Positions 38,538-50,544 are shown, numbered from the stretch's first letter. The stretch is DNA of 64,000 nucleotides from Cannabis sativa (GCF_029168945.1 NC_083605.1:5587280-5651279), one strand, 5' to 3'. The notes: generated by a model not told the origin, from the sequence alone. Numbers and translations are program-made.

Positions 38538-38944
38538 AACAACAAGATGGGCCTTGTAGATATAGGTAGTACCAATAAATCCATTTTAGGCCCTCTTCAA
38601 TTGTGCAGTCCCATACCTACACAGTCTCAGAATCATTCCATTTGACCTTCCCCAAGCAGTATGGGATTGCACAACTTACCTAGTATTTTCCCTTAAAGAT
38701 CATGAGACTACTGACTGTCACAATCAACCCCTATTACAAGGTCTAACGTCCTCATCAACCACACTTCCAGCTAGGTCAAGGCTCTGATACCATTTGTAAC
38801 GTCCCCACTTCAAGCCTTCATTGGACCCTTACACCCACAGAATCATTGCTCTTATACACGAGTATGTCACTCGGTTGCTTCATAGAATGATGACTGACCC
38901 TACAGACCAACACAAGTATTTTTAGCGTGATTTGTCCTCTCGCA

Positions 38945-39039
38945 CGCTTCTTGAGAAAACTTCCCAGGAGGTCACCCATCCTGAAATTACCCTAAGTCAA
39001 GCACGCTTAACTATGGAGTTCATTCATGATGGGCTACTA
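38945..39039 (-). other. 5S rRNA-derived segment in Cassandra LTR 3
   Basis: Minus strand keeps AGTTAAGCGTGCTTG (A box) and AGGATGGGTGACCTCCTGGG (C box) intact. This is the best preserved of the three. Confidence 0.85.
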
Positions 39040-39224
39040 AAAAACAAGATACACTTTGTTAATATAGGAAGTACCAATCAATCCATTTTAAGCCCTCTTC
39101 AACTGTGCAATCACATACCTACACAGTCTCAAAATCATCCCACTTAACCTTTTCCAGGGGGTATGGGATTGCACAACTTACCCGGCATTTCCCCTTATGG
39201 ATCACAGGACTACTGACTGTCACA

Positions 39225-39345
39225 AACCTGATCTCGAACCTTAACCTTGACCCAGACCTAGACTCCAATTTAGATCTAGCCCCAGTCCTAGACCCAGAAC
39301 CAGGACCCTAACTCAGACTTCAGAGCAGACCCTAATCCAGAGCTC
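39225..39345. repeat. Degenerate telomere-like array, right part
   Basis: Continuation of the array at 35505-35889 (TTGACCCAGACCTAGACTCC style units) after the Cassandra insertion. Confidence 0.7.
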
Positions 39346-39639
39346 CTAGAAAACTTGAACATATGCAAAGAGAAAGAGCAAGTGCTAAAAAAATACATCC
39401 TCAAAAAAGAGATTTGAAGAACAACATCAATGATCAAATCCAGGGTCGAGAAGTTGTTGATTATGAAGTTGTATCCTCTTGAAGATAAAAGGAATTATTT
39501 TCCTCTTGAACGTATTAGGGTATCCTTGAATATTTTTCGTAAGTTGTATCCTTAAGATGGTGATGAAGAACTCACACCTTGATCTTCCAGATCTTTCACC
39601 ACACATAAGGATTACTGTGGGCTAATATGTTAAAATTGT
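39346..39639. other. Intergenic sequence
   Basis: No gene seen. The left end of the Copia-like LTR that follows may lie here. Confidence 0.35.
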
Positions 39640-41304
39640 ATAAGTATTCTTGATTTAATCTCAACTCATGAGTAAGAACCCCTTTATCTGGAGTGAATAA
39701 TGATACGATTAACCTTTTTAGATTTTCTAAACTATACGTATATAATAGATTTAAGATTATACCAGTAAAACGATAAAAATGACATAATTATAATAAAGAT
39801 TTTATTAAAAATAAATATTTATATTTTCAATATTAAAATAATGATATTTAATTATTTGAATAAATATGTATAATCGATTCTATTATAGATATTTATTTTG
39901 AATTAGATATTTAGGTTTGAGTTAAATATCTAATAACCGATTGAGAGAATATCTCAATCACTTGGATAGAATCTCTCAGCTACTTTGAGAGGATATCTCA
40001 ACCACTATTAATATCTGCAACTACTTTTAAATTTAAATTAAAATAAATATTTATCTTTTGAATTAATTAATAAATAAACAAAAATCCAGTGGGACTCACC
40101 TTATCCAATAGGCGCATATCACTTTGTCTTAACACAGTGATTGTGGCGCCATCGTTGGCTTAACCGAATATTGGTGGTGTCTTTGTCCAGATAACACTTT
40201 GTCTTTTTCCTAATTTATTTTCATTTATTACAAAATAAATAATTATTAATTTGACAATTCTAAATAGACTTTTTGAACATCATTATACAACTTTATCCAT
40301 TCCCTTGATAGTGTTTCAAGGTTGCGATCTAGGGACCATGGACCTATAATAATAAGCACCAATAAATTAGATTATTTATTGAATCTCATCAACTAAATAA
40401 TTTTATTTATTAATTTTATGATTACTCCACTATAAATATGGAATTGAGCTCTTAGTAATTATAAAATTATATTTATTGAGTTTACTATGGTGTCCATTGA
40501 TATAATAAATTCTAGTGATTAGCTCTCCTTGTATCGGTTCGTAATTAATTTTGGTCAAATTGTCGTTTTACCCTTTACTTCTTTATTTTTTAGTACCGTT
40601 AATTAACTAGTAAAAGTATAATTTAGATCCAATCTAAATTTGTGCACAACTTTTCAGTTCCAAAATTAACACTTAAAGGGAACCAATATTCGTTTCGTTA
40701 GAAAAGTTAAGATTCTACAATAGTAAAACATATTCCCAGCCATCCACATTATTACATTCTCAAAGAAAAAGTTGTAAGAATCATCTTCTCTGTGAAAATT
40801 TAAAGAGTGAATCAAAAAAACTAATAATATGAACATGAGTTCATGATTATTTAGGATTTAAGCCGATCTACTATTGGTCATTCATATGATATGAATTAGG
40901 TCTTTATAGTAAAGGGCATGCTTGATAAAGATAGCTTAATTACATATCGGTCCATGTCATATATAATCATTATTGTACATAACATCTACTTAGATATCAT
41001 ACTACATCAACAATCTGAATCGAGATTACTTGCACCGAATAACGGGCATTAATAAACTGCACTAGTAACTTTTGATTAAAGATTCTATAACTTTAATATA
41101 TTGCTGACTATTTTATTCATGGCTAAGTGATATTTGTACAATACAAGTCACAACCTCATATATGAATAAGAAATTTTCCAATATTTATATAAATTATTCA
41201 ATATTAAATATTAATAATTTAATATTCAAGCATATATGAAAATGTTCAAGTTTTATTTATAAAAAAATATCTTTACAAGTTTTTTAAAGACAGAAACCCT
41301 AACA
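39640..41304 (-). mobile_element. Diverged Copia-like LTR, left end unresolved
   Basis: The layout mirrors the Angela LTRs: a GGGACCATGG(A/G)(C/T)CTATA block near 40330, TTATTAATT and a GGAATT(G)..CTC...AGT block near 40440, then a long AT-rich 3' part ending AACCCTAACA at 41304. It is too diverged for a base-by-base match. No target duplication found; the left boundary is approximate. Confidence 0.45.
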
Positions 41305-41409
41305 TCTCTCCTTCTATTTTACAGTCAATTTTTTTCATTCAAGTAAGAACATTCAAAGCTTGAACTCTAAATTTGATGAATCTGAATCTACTCCTCTGAA
41401 GACAAAGTT

Positions 41410-44400
41410 AAAATAGAAATGAATGATATTGAAGAGGAGATTCTCTATGGAAACCTGCTATTTTTTCTTATGTTTTAGGTGTTAATACCTCACTGAGTAT
41501 CCTAAAAGGCTTTGCTAGGAGAATTTAAAAGGATTAGGGGTGGATAAAGTAGGATTTTTTTATCTCAAGTGTTCTTTATTATTCATGTTCATGCACTTGG
41601 AGGTTTGTTCTGTGGTTGGTAAACAAAAGTTCCTAACTACTTTTTTTTATACTTTTAATGATGAACAAGGTAGAACAAATCTTTGGAAGAATTTGGAGGA
41701 GTTTGCGGCTGATATTGTTACACATTGGATTGTTCTTGGTGATTTTAATGATATTTTGGATAACAAAGGACGTGTTGAGCTAAAAGTTAAAAATGGTGGA
41801 TCGAGTGTGTTTCAGAGGTGTGTGGAGAATTGTCACTTGGAAGACATAAAATATTATGGCTTTTTATTTACTTGGAATAATAAGCAGGATAAAGAAGATA
41901 TAATTTATTCCAAACTTGATCGTATCATGGCTAATCAAGAGTGGCATAATAAATACAACTCAGCTGAGGTGATTCTCTTTCCTAAAAAGGAGTTCGATCA
42001 TTGTCTGGGGTGCTATTAGCTTATCTTGAAGTTATTCTTGGCAAACCCCCTTTTAAATATTTTAGAATGTGGCAACAAATTGACAAATTTTTACAATTTT
42101 GGCAGTAAGAGATTCAAGGAACTGAGATGTATAAAGTGGTTAAGAAATAAAAGAGCTTTAAAGTTTTGATAAAAGAGTTGAACCAGAATCATACAAGCAA
42201 TGTTCAAGCTAGAGACAATCAAGCTTATCGATCATTAATTGATTCTCAAAAAGAGCTTCAAAAAGATTCATTATGTGGCAATTAATTGATCAAGAAATGC
42301 AATAAGCAAAGCACATTGCTCTCTCTCTTTTCTTCACCAAAAGGCCAAATTGCATTGATTAAATGAGGGAGATGAAAATAATACTATGTTTATCGTAAGT
42401 ATTAGAGCAAGAAAAGTAGTAAACCAAAAATTGACTCTATCATGGATATAGAGGGTAGATGGGTAGACAAGTCGGAAGGGTGAGTTTTGCTTTTTTGTCT
42501 TATTATACCAACTTGCTAAGTAGTAAAATGGAGAATAGGAAACATGTAAATACTAGAATTGTTTCTCTTGGTCTAGTTGTATCTGACTTCCATTGTCATG
42601 CTTTATTAGCAAAGTATAAAAAGAAAGATGGATGAAAGAAATTTTTGGCATCCATGGTAGCAAGGCTCCTAAGCCAAATGGTTATGGATGCTATTTATTT
42701 CAACATAATTAGAATGTGAGTAGTGTTAGATTTAGTTAAACTATTTTTTCTTTTTTGCATTATTCTGGGAATATTCTGAAAGAAATAAATAATATGGTAA
42801 TTTCTCTTATCCCTAAAAGAAAATATTTTGCGAATGTTAGTGATCACTACAGGCCAATTTTTTGTTGTAATATTTTGTATAAAGCGGCTACAAAGATAAT
42901 TTGTACAAGATTGAGGAAGATCCTATGATTTCTCAAAACCAAAGTAGTTTCATTCATGGGAGATATATTGCCTATAATGTGATGGTTTGGTAGGCACTAT
43001 GTTAGGAATAATGCGCGGTTGAATTGTATGATTAAACTTAATCTTCGAAAGGCCTATGACATCATCGAATGGAACTTTATAGAAAAAAATGTTGTTTCTT
43101 TTAAGTTTCCTTATGAATTCATTCAGTTGATTATGTCATGTTTCCGTACTCAAAGATTTAGCTTAGTACTTAATGGAAGAATGCATGATTTTTTTGAAGC
43201 TCAAAAAAGGTTTGTGGCAAGGAAATTCAATGTCCGCCCTACTTGTTGTACTTGGAATGGAATACCTGTCAAGAATTATGGTTAAAGTGGGTTCCCGGGA
43301 TTAATTTAAGTTCCATAAGAGATGTCGATTGAGACATTCCGTTGAATCATCTTTATTTTGCAGATGATGAGTTGATATTTTTCAATGGAGATTTTAGATC
43401 CATTTATCTTATGCTTCAGGGTCTGAAATTATTTTCTTAATTTTCAAGTCTCCAGCCAAGTGAGTCAAGTCAGCAGTGTATTATTGTGGTATGGAACAAT
43501 AGGAGATTAAGAGAATCTTAAATGCTTCTAGTTTTGTGAAGAATACTTTGTCTTTTCTCTACTTGGGAATAACCTATTTGTGCTAAAAAATTGTCAGTTT
43601 CGAATTGTGCAAGTATATTGGAGAAGATGGTAGCAATAATTAGAGTTTAGAGTTCTCAGAAATATGTTGGAAGAATTACTCTAATCAACTCGGTCCTAGT
43701 TTCCACATACTCTTATTGGGCACAAATTATGTTGCTTTCGAAAATTATTTTGAAGCAAATTAATGCTATTTGCAGAGCTTTCTTATGGAAGGGAGTCACT
43801 ATAAGAAATATCACTTTTACCAGCACAGTTCGCTACTGTGCTGGTAAAAGTAACTTTTACCAGCGCATTTCGCAAACTGCGCTGGCAAAGAGATCAAAGT
43901 TTTACCAGCGTACATTTACAGTGGCTAAAATCTAACTTTTACCAGCACATTTACGCACTAGTAAAAGTCTTTCTTGCCAGCGCTTTTCATTTTATGCTGG
44001 CAAAAGTTCTAATACCAACATTGAATTGCCAACCCCTTTTGCCAACACATCACAAGTAAATTCTATTTTACCAGTGCAATACTAACTTTTTTTTGTGCTG
44101 GCCAAAGTGACATTTCTTGTAGTGAGTTCTTGGGTAGATCTTTGCAAGCTAAAATAGGAAGGGAGTTCAGGTTTTTTGAAGCTTAATCGTTAGAACCGTG
44201 CATCTCTTACAAAGTATGTGTGGGCAATGGCAACAAAATAAGATATTTTTTGGGTAAAATAGGTCAATAATGTTTACTTGAAGAATAGTAATTGGTGGAG
44301 TTACAAAGCTACTATGCAAAGTTAGTTGATATTGGAGATAGATTATCAAGGTCAAAGAGAAGATTAAACAGGTTTTGTCTTAACAATAATTGTCTAGCTA

Positions 44401-44650
44401 GCTGCATATATTTGATTAGCCAAGGATATTAAACTTTGAATCCTGTTAGTGAGAATGTGAGATGGTATGGACAAGTATAGGGAAGACTTAATATTCCTCA
44501 ACATAAACCTATTTTTTGGCTTGCGATCATTGATAGATTACAAATTAAAGAAAGGCTTCATCATTTTAATATATGCCAAGACATTGTATGATTTTCGGAT
44601 TAGGTGTTGAGAAGGTCAAGCATTTATTTTTTGAATGTCATTTTAGAAAT
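41410..44650 (+). pseudogene. LINE ORF1/ORF2 remains (DUF4283-like, endonuclease, RT)
   Basis: Broken frames around 41410-41590 give text like the Gag-like DUF4283 region of plant LINE ORF1 (FARRI, KD.GVDKVGFF). This runs directly into an endonuclease segment (HWIVLGDFNDILDNKGRVE, LFTWNN) at 41620-42010; most of ORF1 and the ORF2 start are deleted. RT pieces follow: SDHYRPI near 42840, NQSSFIHGRYI near 42935, LNLRKAYDIIEW in 43019-43285, ADDE near 43360, and RAFLWKGV at 43775. Many stops and frameshifts make it non-functional. Confidence 0.8.
43797..44124. mobile_element. CACTA-type MITE, 328 bp, inside the LINE
   Basis: Starts CACTATAAGAAATATCACTTT and ends AAAGTGACATTTCTTGTAGTG, an inverted pair, with AGT duplications at 43794-43796 and 44125-44127. 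The interior is a series of TTTTACCAGC(A/G)CA and TGC(G/A)CTGG(T/C)AAAAG repeats in both orientations. LINE coding text is continuous across the site if the element is removed. Confidence 0.92.
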
Positions 44651-45048
44651 ATTTATTTGTAGGTTATCAAGATTTGGCTATGGTTGCTAGTGTAGAGCTT
44701 GAGTTTGATCTCTACATTGTATGATCTGTACATTGTGTTTCTCTTCTTTTCGCAAGCAAGTCTTTTCAATGGCTCTTGTTGCGATTGTTTACTATGTGTG
44801 GAGAAGTCGAAACACAACACTTTGGTTGAAAAAAATTCCATCTATTTCTACTTCTTTATGTTGTTTAAAAAAGGACATAAAAGATAGAGTGTTTCTAGTT
44901 TTACCAAAAATTTTGAAGAATCAAGACAGAATGTAGTTTGATCGATTGAGATAATGTATAGACATTAGTATATAGATGGTTTTTAGGTCACTTTGAGTGG
45001 TGCTAGGTTATAAAGAATTTTTATTTGGATTAATATCATTACACTTAC

Positions 45049-45596
45049 TATTTTAAATTTTATAAAAATTTATAGGGATTATATTATAACTATAACTAAT
45101 ACTATTATATAAAAAATTTAAAAAAAACTATTCCAACATGTGATTACAAACGTAAAAATTGACTAAGAGCAATTAATTAGCAGAGCAATTAATTAGCACT
45201 CCCCTTCATCTATAGTCCAACAATTTGTGTAAATTAATGATGTATTTATAAGAATCTTAGGTTAGTTTTAGAAGGGATGGTAATGTATTTTTCTTTTACT
45301 TCATAAAATAATATGAATTTTTTCATTTTTACATTTCAAATTAATTTTTTTTCTTTGTATTTTTACAAAAATTCACATAACAATCAACTGAGTAATCTAA
45401 ACCGTAATTAAATTTTACATAGCGATCCACATAGAAACTACTAGAACAACTTATACTGTAAATTTAAAAATAAAAAAAAATAGTACATAACTAATTCCCC
45501 AAAATAATATTAATGATTTTTTTTTTGAGAAAAATATTAATGAAATTTAATTAAAATAAAAATGGAAACTTACAAAAATATTAGAATTTGGGTTAA
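45049..45596. other. AT-rich intergenic sequence
   Basis: Nothing recognisable; homopolymer-rich. Confidence 0.4.
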
Positions 45597-45823
45597 TTTT
45601 TACAAAAATACTGTCACAAGAAATTTTTTTCAAAAATACTGTGTTTTTATAAAACACCAGTAGAGCACAAAACAGAACAACTCAAAACAACAGTAGAACA
45701 ACTAAAAAACACCAGTAGAATAACAGTGAAAACTTAACACAGTATATTACAGTATGAAACTTATAAAAAAACAGTAAAAAAGTAAAAAAAAAAAAATACC
45801 GCATGATAGTATTTTTGTAAAAA
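45597..45823. mobile_element. Small MITE with 20-bp inverted ends
   Basis: TTTTTACAAAAATACTGTCA at 45597-45616 pairs with TGATAGTATTTTTGTAAAAA at 45804-45823, with one mismatch. The interior is A-rich with repeated AACACCAGTAGAA motifs. Superfamily unknown. Confidence 0.65.
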
Positions 45824-46914
45824 GAATAGCAAAAATTAGTATACCATTTAAATTTCTCAATAAAAACGAAAAACTCGGGGTTAAGCCCAATTCCCCATCA
45901 CTCCTATTAGATACGAGATCATAGCACTTGATTTCATTTAATTTCACAATATTTATATGTTGGGAACCAAGTTGTCTTTAACTATTTTTGTTTATGGGTA
46001 TGACATTTTTGGAGACAGAGACCATCCATTGGTACTTTGGTAAATATTAAAGAGGTTTATATAAATGGATTTTTGTAATCAATCACATATTTCAAGAGTG
46101 AGGTGTGAGTTTTTTCTAAGAAAGAAAAAAGAGTGGGGTGAACTTAAATATATAAAAATAGAATGAGGTTGTTGCTATCCTCCAAATATATGACACTATA
46201 CTTGTCCTTTTGGACCACTTAGTCAACTACCTACCACTCATATTCTGAACCACACATAACTCATCATCATTTGTACTATTTCAAATTTTGACATATAATA
46301 TATTTTCAAAGAATGTTAGTTGACACTTGACATGACTCACCATTCAGACCAACAATATTTATAATATATAAAACACCAAGAACTTTGATGAATACACATT
46401 ACAATTAATATTTAAGCTCTATTATTCAGCTACAATAGATTAATAGTTAAAACATTTTTTAATTAACTTTGTAATTATTTAAGAACAAAGTGGACATTAG
46501 TTAACTAGCTACTAATTTGCATTTGTATTATAATACTTTATACACATTTTTCGATAACGAATGTTTTTACACATAACTTGCTATATTTGGTAAGTGGTGA
46601 AGCTTATATATATATAAATATTATGTATATTTATATATAATTAGAGTTGTTAACTACAAGTCTATAAGTCTAAAGGTCAACCAACAACACAAACTTTTCA
46701 AGTTTGTTGGCACATTCCCACTCTCTTTCCATTTTTATCAACCTTACACTAATTTTTCTAAGTCTCATATATTCAAATTTATAATAAATATATCTGTATA
46801 TATAAATACAATATCGTAGTGGCCCTCATTATGTACTGAAGTTTTCATTGAATATATATTTTACTTATATTATAGAGTGGATATATATAATAATAATAAT
46901 ATATATATTTAACT
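45824..46914 (+). promoter_or_regulatory. Upstream region of the R3-MYB gene
   Basis: About 1.1 kb with no ORF. A TATA-like TATATATAAATA at 46797-46808 lies about 110 bp before the ATG, placing a plausible transcription start near 46835. The upstream sequence has a GGTCAACCAACAAC stretch near 46676, which looks like a MYB-binding AC element; this is a weak inference. Confidence 0.45.
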
Positions 46915-48698
46915 ATGGAGAACAACACCACCCCAATTCGTCGCCGGAAGCAAGCCAAACATCCCCATAATTTTGAGTCTGATCAAGGTAAGTGTTTTTT
47001 TATTAAATTGTTGAAAATATTTTATATGTTGAGATTAATTAATTATTTGTTTCAAATTAATTAACTTTTTGGTGCAGAGGTTTGTAGTCTTGAATGGGAA
47101 TTTATAAACATGACCGAGCAAGAAGAAGATCTTATTTATAGAATGTTTTCACTCGTGGGAAATAGGTATTTATTAATGTTTTAAAAAATAATTTATACAA
47201 TTTTTTTCTATTTTTTTTTCTTCATAAAATCAAACTAAACATAATATTTATCGAATTATGAAAAATAATATTATAAGGTTATAATTTGGTAGCAATGTGG
47301 GACACACAAATTAACACACAACATATAACAAAAGTTTTTTTCTTAAGAAATAAATATACTCCTATACCTATACCTATATTTTAATTTAATAATTATTATA
47401 TTTTATTTTATTTTTGAATGTTTAATTTTATATAGCCTCTGATGCATGCATTGATCATTGTTTAGGCAAGTGAAAATAAAAGAAAAAAAGAATTTTGATT
47501 CATAATTTCATATGCATATATGAAATTTTTATTTGTACGTATTAAGACAAAAGTTTGAAAATTGTCTTGATAAACTATCATATATGCTTACTTTAAGGAA
47601 CTTGATCATTATATAAAGATCTTCAAATTAAAATATGTTACTAATTGTTAATATATGTTGTTATTTGTTTTTTTTTTCCTTGATGGTATATTATACTTGA
47701 GTCTTGACATTCATGTTGTTTTTTCTTCTCGAATCTCGGGTACTAAGAAAGATGCTATTTTTATGATAATCTTTTTTTTTTTGGCTGTACATTAATGTCT
47801 TCAGAAAGGTTTTTTTTTTAAAAAAAATAAAATAATAATTATAAGTTTTGAAATGGCAGATACATTATAATGATGGGGCAAATAAGACACTTAAAATAAA
47901 AATAAAAAATGAATATTTTGTAAAAGAAAAACTTAAAAATTTATATAAAAACTAAAATTAATATTAGGTGTCAGTTATATTTTTAAGTTTTATTTTAATT
48001 TGTATGTTTTTAGTTGTACATAATTAATTATTTTTTTAATGTTATTTAATAAATAACATCATTTTTTATTCAAAAATATTTAATGTAAGTGCTATTTATA
48101 AAAAAACATAACAATATTAAAAAATTATTGTTGATTATAATTTTATAATGCTTTTCATTTTTTAGAAATATTATACAATTTTTCTATTTTTCTTAAAAAA
48201 ATAATATTAATGGGAAGATATTTTTTTAGTGACTGCGATATAGTGTTACAATAGTGATTCTTTATTAAGAAATATAAACACTTTTTCTATTTATTATTTT
48301 TTTAAAAAAAAATAAATAAATACAATGAATTTAAATTTGAATTGTGATATTAAATATATATAAATTTTATGTTATATAATCATATTCAATATAATAAAAA
48401 AAAATATGTGTAATAATTTTAATTTAAATTGTAATATTTTATAAAAAAAATAATACTTTCTATTAGATAATCACATCTAATATAATATAAATATATATGT
48501 AGATCACACTTAATTTAAATGTTTAATATTTTGTATTAATTAATAAATTAATTATGATATTTATTTCAATATATAATCAGGTGGGACTTAATAGCAGGAA
48601 GGGTTCCAGGAAGAACAGCACAAGAGATAGAGAGGTTTTGGATAATGAGGCATCATGATATGTTTGCTGAGAGAAGAAAAAACCAAACAAATAAATGA
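46915..48698 (+). CDS. TRY-like: R3-MYB (CAPRICE/TRIPTYCHON class) transcriptional repressor, three exons
   Basis: Exons 46915-46987, 47078-47165 and 48581-48698, with GT-AG introns of 90 and 1415 bp. They join in frame to a 92-residue protein with no stop. It has a single MYB repeat (R3) and little else: EWEFINMTEQEEDLIYRMF, then GNRWDLIAGRVPGRTAQEIE and RFWIMRHHD. The bHLH-contact signature [DE]Lx2[RK]x3Lx6Lx3R is complete, and no activation domain follows. In Arabidopsis, such proteins (CPC, TRY, ETC, TCL) move between epidermal cells and compete with R2R3-MYBs for GL3-type bHLH partners, repressing trichome or promoting root-hair fate. The N-terminal Arg/Lys cluster and the FINMTEQEEDLI stretch look closest to TRY, from memory. 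The intron positions fit the three-exon layout usual for this family. Orthology to one Arabidopsis member is not proven. Confidence 0.93.
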
Positions 48699-49030
48699 GT
48701 CAAAATATTTAATTAGTTAACATATATAGATTTTACCATTTATTTTTCTAACAATGATTAATTTAGTCAAGTACTTAAGGGATTTTAGTTTCAGAAAAAT
48801 ACCAATTATATCCCTCCAAATAGTCCACATCATTCTTTTTAGTTATTGGTTTGTTTGTGTGTTGTGTTGGAGAAATTTTCACTTGCATCTCTTTGAAGCA
48901 CAACATCGACTGTGTGGTTTGGTGCTTAGAAAAAGAGGGTCAAGAGCTTCTTCATTAGACTTCCATGGCCATGAATGAAGACACCCACCCCCCTTTTTTA
49001 TTTCTTCTTCAAGTTATTTTATGTTTTTGT
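48699..49030 (+). other. Probable 3' UTR of the R3-MYB gene
   Basis: Less AT-rich than its surroundings. The 74-codon ORF at 48754-48978 has no recognisable domain. The end of the transcript is not marked by a clear signal. Confidence 0.4.
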
Positions 49031-49624
49031 TTTGGATATTAGCATTAATATTATGAATGTTTTTTTCTTAAAGAAAGAATGGGTTGAGATTATTATGTGG
49101 TGGAATTGAGTGATTTTATTAGAAGTTGCTACATATTTTTATAATAGTAATTACTCAAGGTATTTGGAGAAAAGTTATCTAAGAACTTTAGTGATTTTTA
49201 GATTAGATTAATCTAAAATATACTAATTAAGTTTAACTTTAAAAATATGTAGATGTGATGCATACAATTCCTTCTAGTAAAAGAAAGATCTAGAAAAATA
49301 ATTCTAACCACAAAGTGTAAGAGAGTAAGAAATTATAAATACCTCATTAAAAGTTCCAAATTGTGTAACCAACATCTAAATCTAAAAAGCTACAAACTAT
49401 TAATAAAGCTTACTACTTTCTGCGTACAGTTTTTTTTAAGCCAAACTATTCTCATATACTAAACCAACTACTCATCAACATCATTACTACACTCTTTTAT
49501 CACAAAAACCATCAAACACTTATTCTTTCTTATCCACCTATTCAAATTTAAACTAATACAAATTAATTCTCAAACCATCAGTGGTATTAGATTTGCGTTC
49601 GATTATTACTGGGCGTAATTCATC
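49031..49624. other. Intergenic sequence downstream of the MYB gene
   Basis: No gene or bounded element seen. Confidence 0.4.
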
Positions 49625-50512
49625 ACCATGATTTCCCACTCTAACTGCTCTTCTTTACCTCTTTTAATTTTTTTCATGGAGAAAACTATAATTTTTAGTC
49701 CATCAAAATAATGACCTATATATTTTCGATCACAAAATTTATGAAAAATAGTTGAAGAGGGAGTCAATATTCTTGAAGATACTTCATATCTCTCACGAAA
49801 AATCAAAATAAGGCACTATAGGATAACAAACAAAACGATTCTCACGTATTATGCTGCTTGCAGCAAGCCATGGTAGACGACCTTTTCCCATGATTAATGG
49901 GTGAAATGACGATAAAAGAAGCACGGGACACGTTGCAGGAGGATTTCCAAGGAACAGTTAAGATACGCACAGTTAGACTACAAAAACTTTGAAGATGTTT
50001 TGAAAATATTAAAATAAAAGAGAATGAGATCTTAAAAAATTACTATTCTAGAATTAAAGTGATAGTAAATCAAAAGGGAATCCATGGAAAAATAATTTTT
50101 GGCAAGAAAATAGTACACAACAGGTACTAATTTCTTGTACAGAAAAATATGATTAGATAATCTCTGGGATAGAGAAAATAAAAGATTTAGAAATTCTGTC
50201 ACCAATTGAACTTATGGGCTCTCTTGAAGCGTATGAAAGTAGACGAGAAAGGCGTACATAATGAAAATAAAACTAAAAATGCTTTTTAGTCTGAAATAAA
50301 TCTGCAATCTCAAAAATCTAAAGTTGAAAAAAAAAAGACAAGAAAAATAAAAACAAAATAACGACAAGTGTTCTCCATGTGGCATTTGCAAAATAAAAAG
50401 TCACTTGGAGAATGACTGATAGTTTAAAGGAATACCTCAGTGCCAAAATTGTAAAAAATTTGGGCACACTAAAAAAATTTGTTGTTTAAAGAAAATTGAG
50501 ATAAGCCTGTCA
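49625..50512 (+). pseudogene. Ty1/Copia gag remains
   Basis: Broken-frame translation gives an N-terminal Gag region (GENYNFWSIKMMTYIF-like), ENQNKA..DNKQNDS, CLQQAMVDDLFP, then the UBN2-type core (IKEARDTLQEDFQGTVK.RTVRLQ, KENEILKNYYSRIKVIVNQ, ELMGSLEAYESRRER). Two zinc knuckles follow, the second intact as CQNCKKFGHTKKIC. Many stops and frameshifts. No pol follows; the sequence changes to Tat-type gag on the opposite strand near 50515. Confidence 0.8.
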
Positions 50513-50544
50513 GTGTGGCAGGTAAAATTCTATACCTGACATCA

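Larger units (their letters stand above)
35890..39224 (-). mobile_element. Cassandra TRIM retrotransposon, three LTRs in tandem
   Basis: Three LTRs (35890-36322; 36395-38722 including an Angela insertion; 38795-39224; about 430 bp each without insertion) alternate with two 72-bp internal regions (36323-36394, 38723-38794). On the minus strand each LTR runs TGTGACAGTCAG to GGGGACGTTACA. Each internal region has the primer-binding site TGGTATCAGAGCC (initiator-Met tRNA type; 36380-36392, 38780-38792) and a polypurine tract (GTAAGGGGGGTTGAT in the first). Each LTR holds a 5S rRNA-derived segment, the hallmark of Cassandra. There is no coding capacity, so it depends on enzymes of other elements. 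A three-LTR form fits recombination between elements. Confidence 0.92.
41305..45048 (+). mobile_element. Decayed L1-type LINE with internal deletion
   Basis: Fragments in order: an ORF1 piece (41410-41590), endonuclease, linker, RT and zinc-finger region, then a 3' end similar to the LINE at 33269. A CACTA MITE interrupts it at 43797. Neither a poly(A) tail nor a target duplication is clear, so both ends are approximate. Confidence 0.8.

Noticed and set aside
36045..39039. Three apparent 5S rRNA genes
   Set aside because: Each lies inside a Cassandra LTR with primer-binding sites and has a diverged central region, so they are element parts rather than rDNA.
43729..44059. Two plus-strand ORFs with repeated Phe-Tyr-Gln-rich text
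   Set aside because: They arise from the subterminal repeats of the CACTA MITE.
48754..48978. 74-codon ORF after the MYB gene
   Set aside because: No recognisable domain and it lies in the probable 3' UTR.
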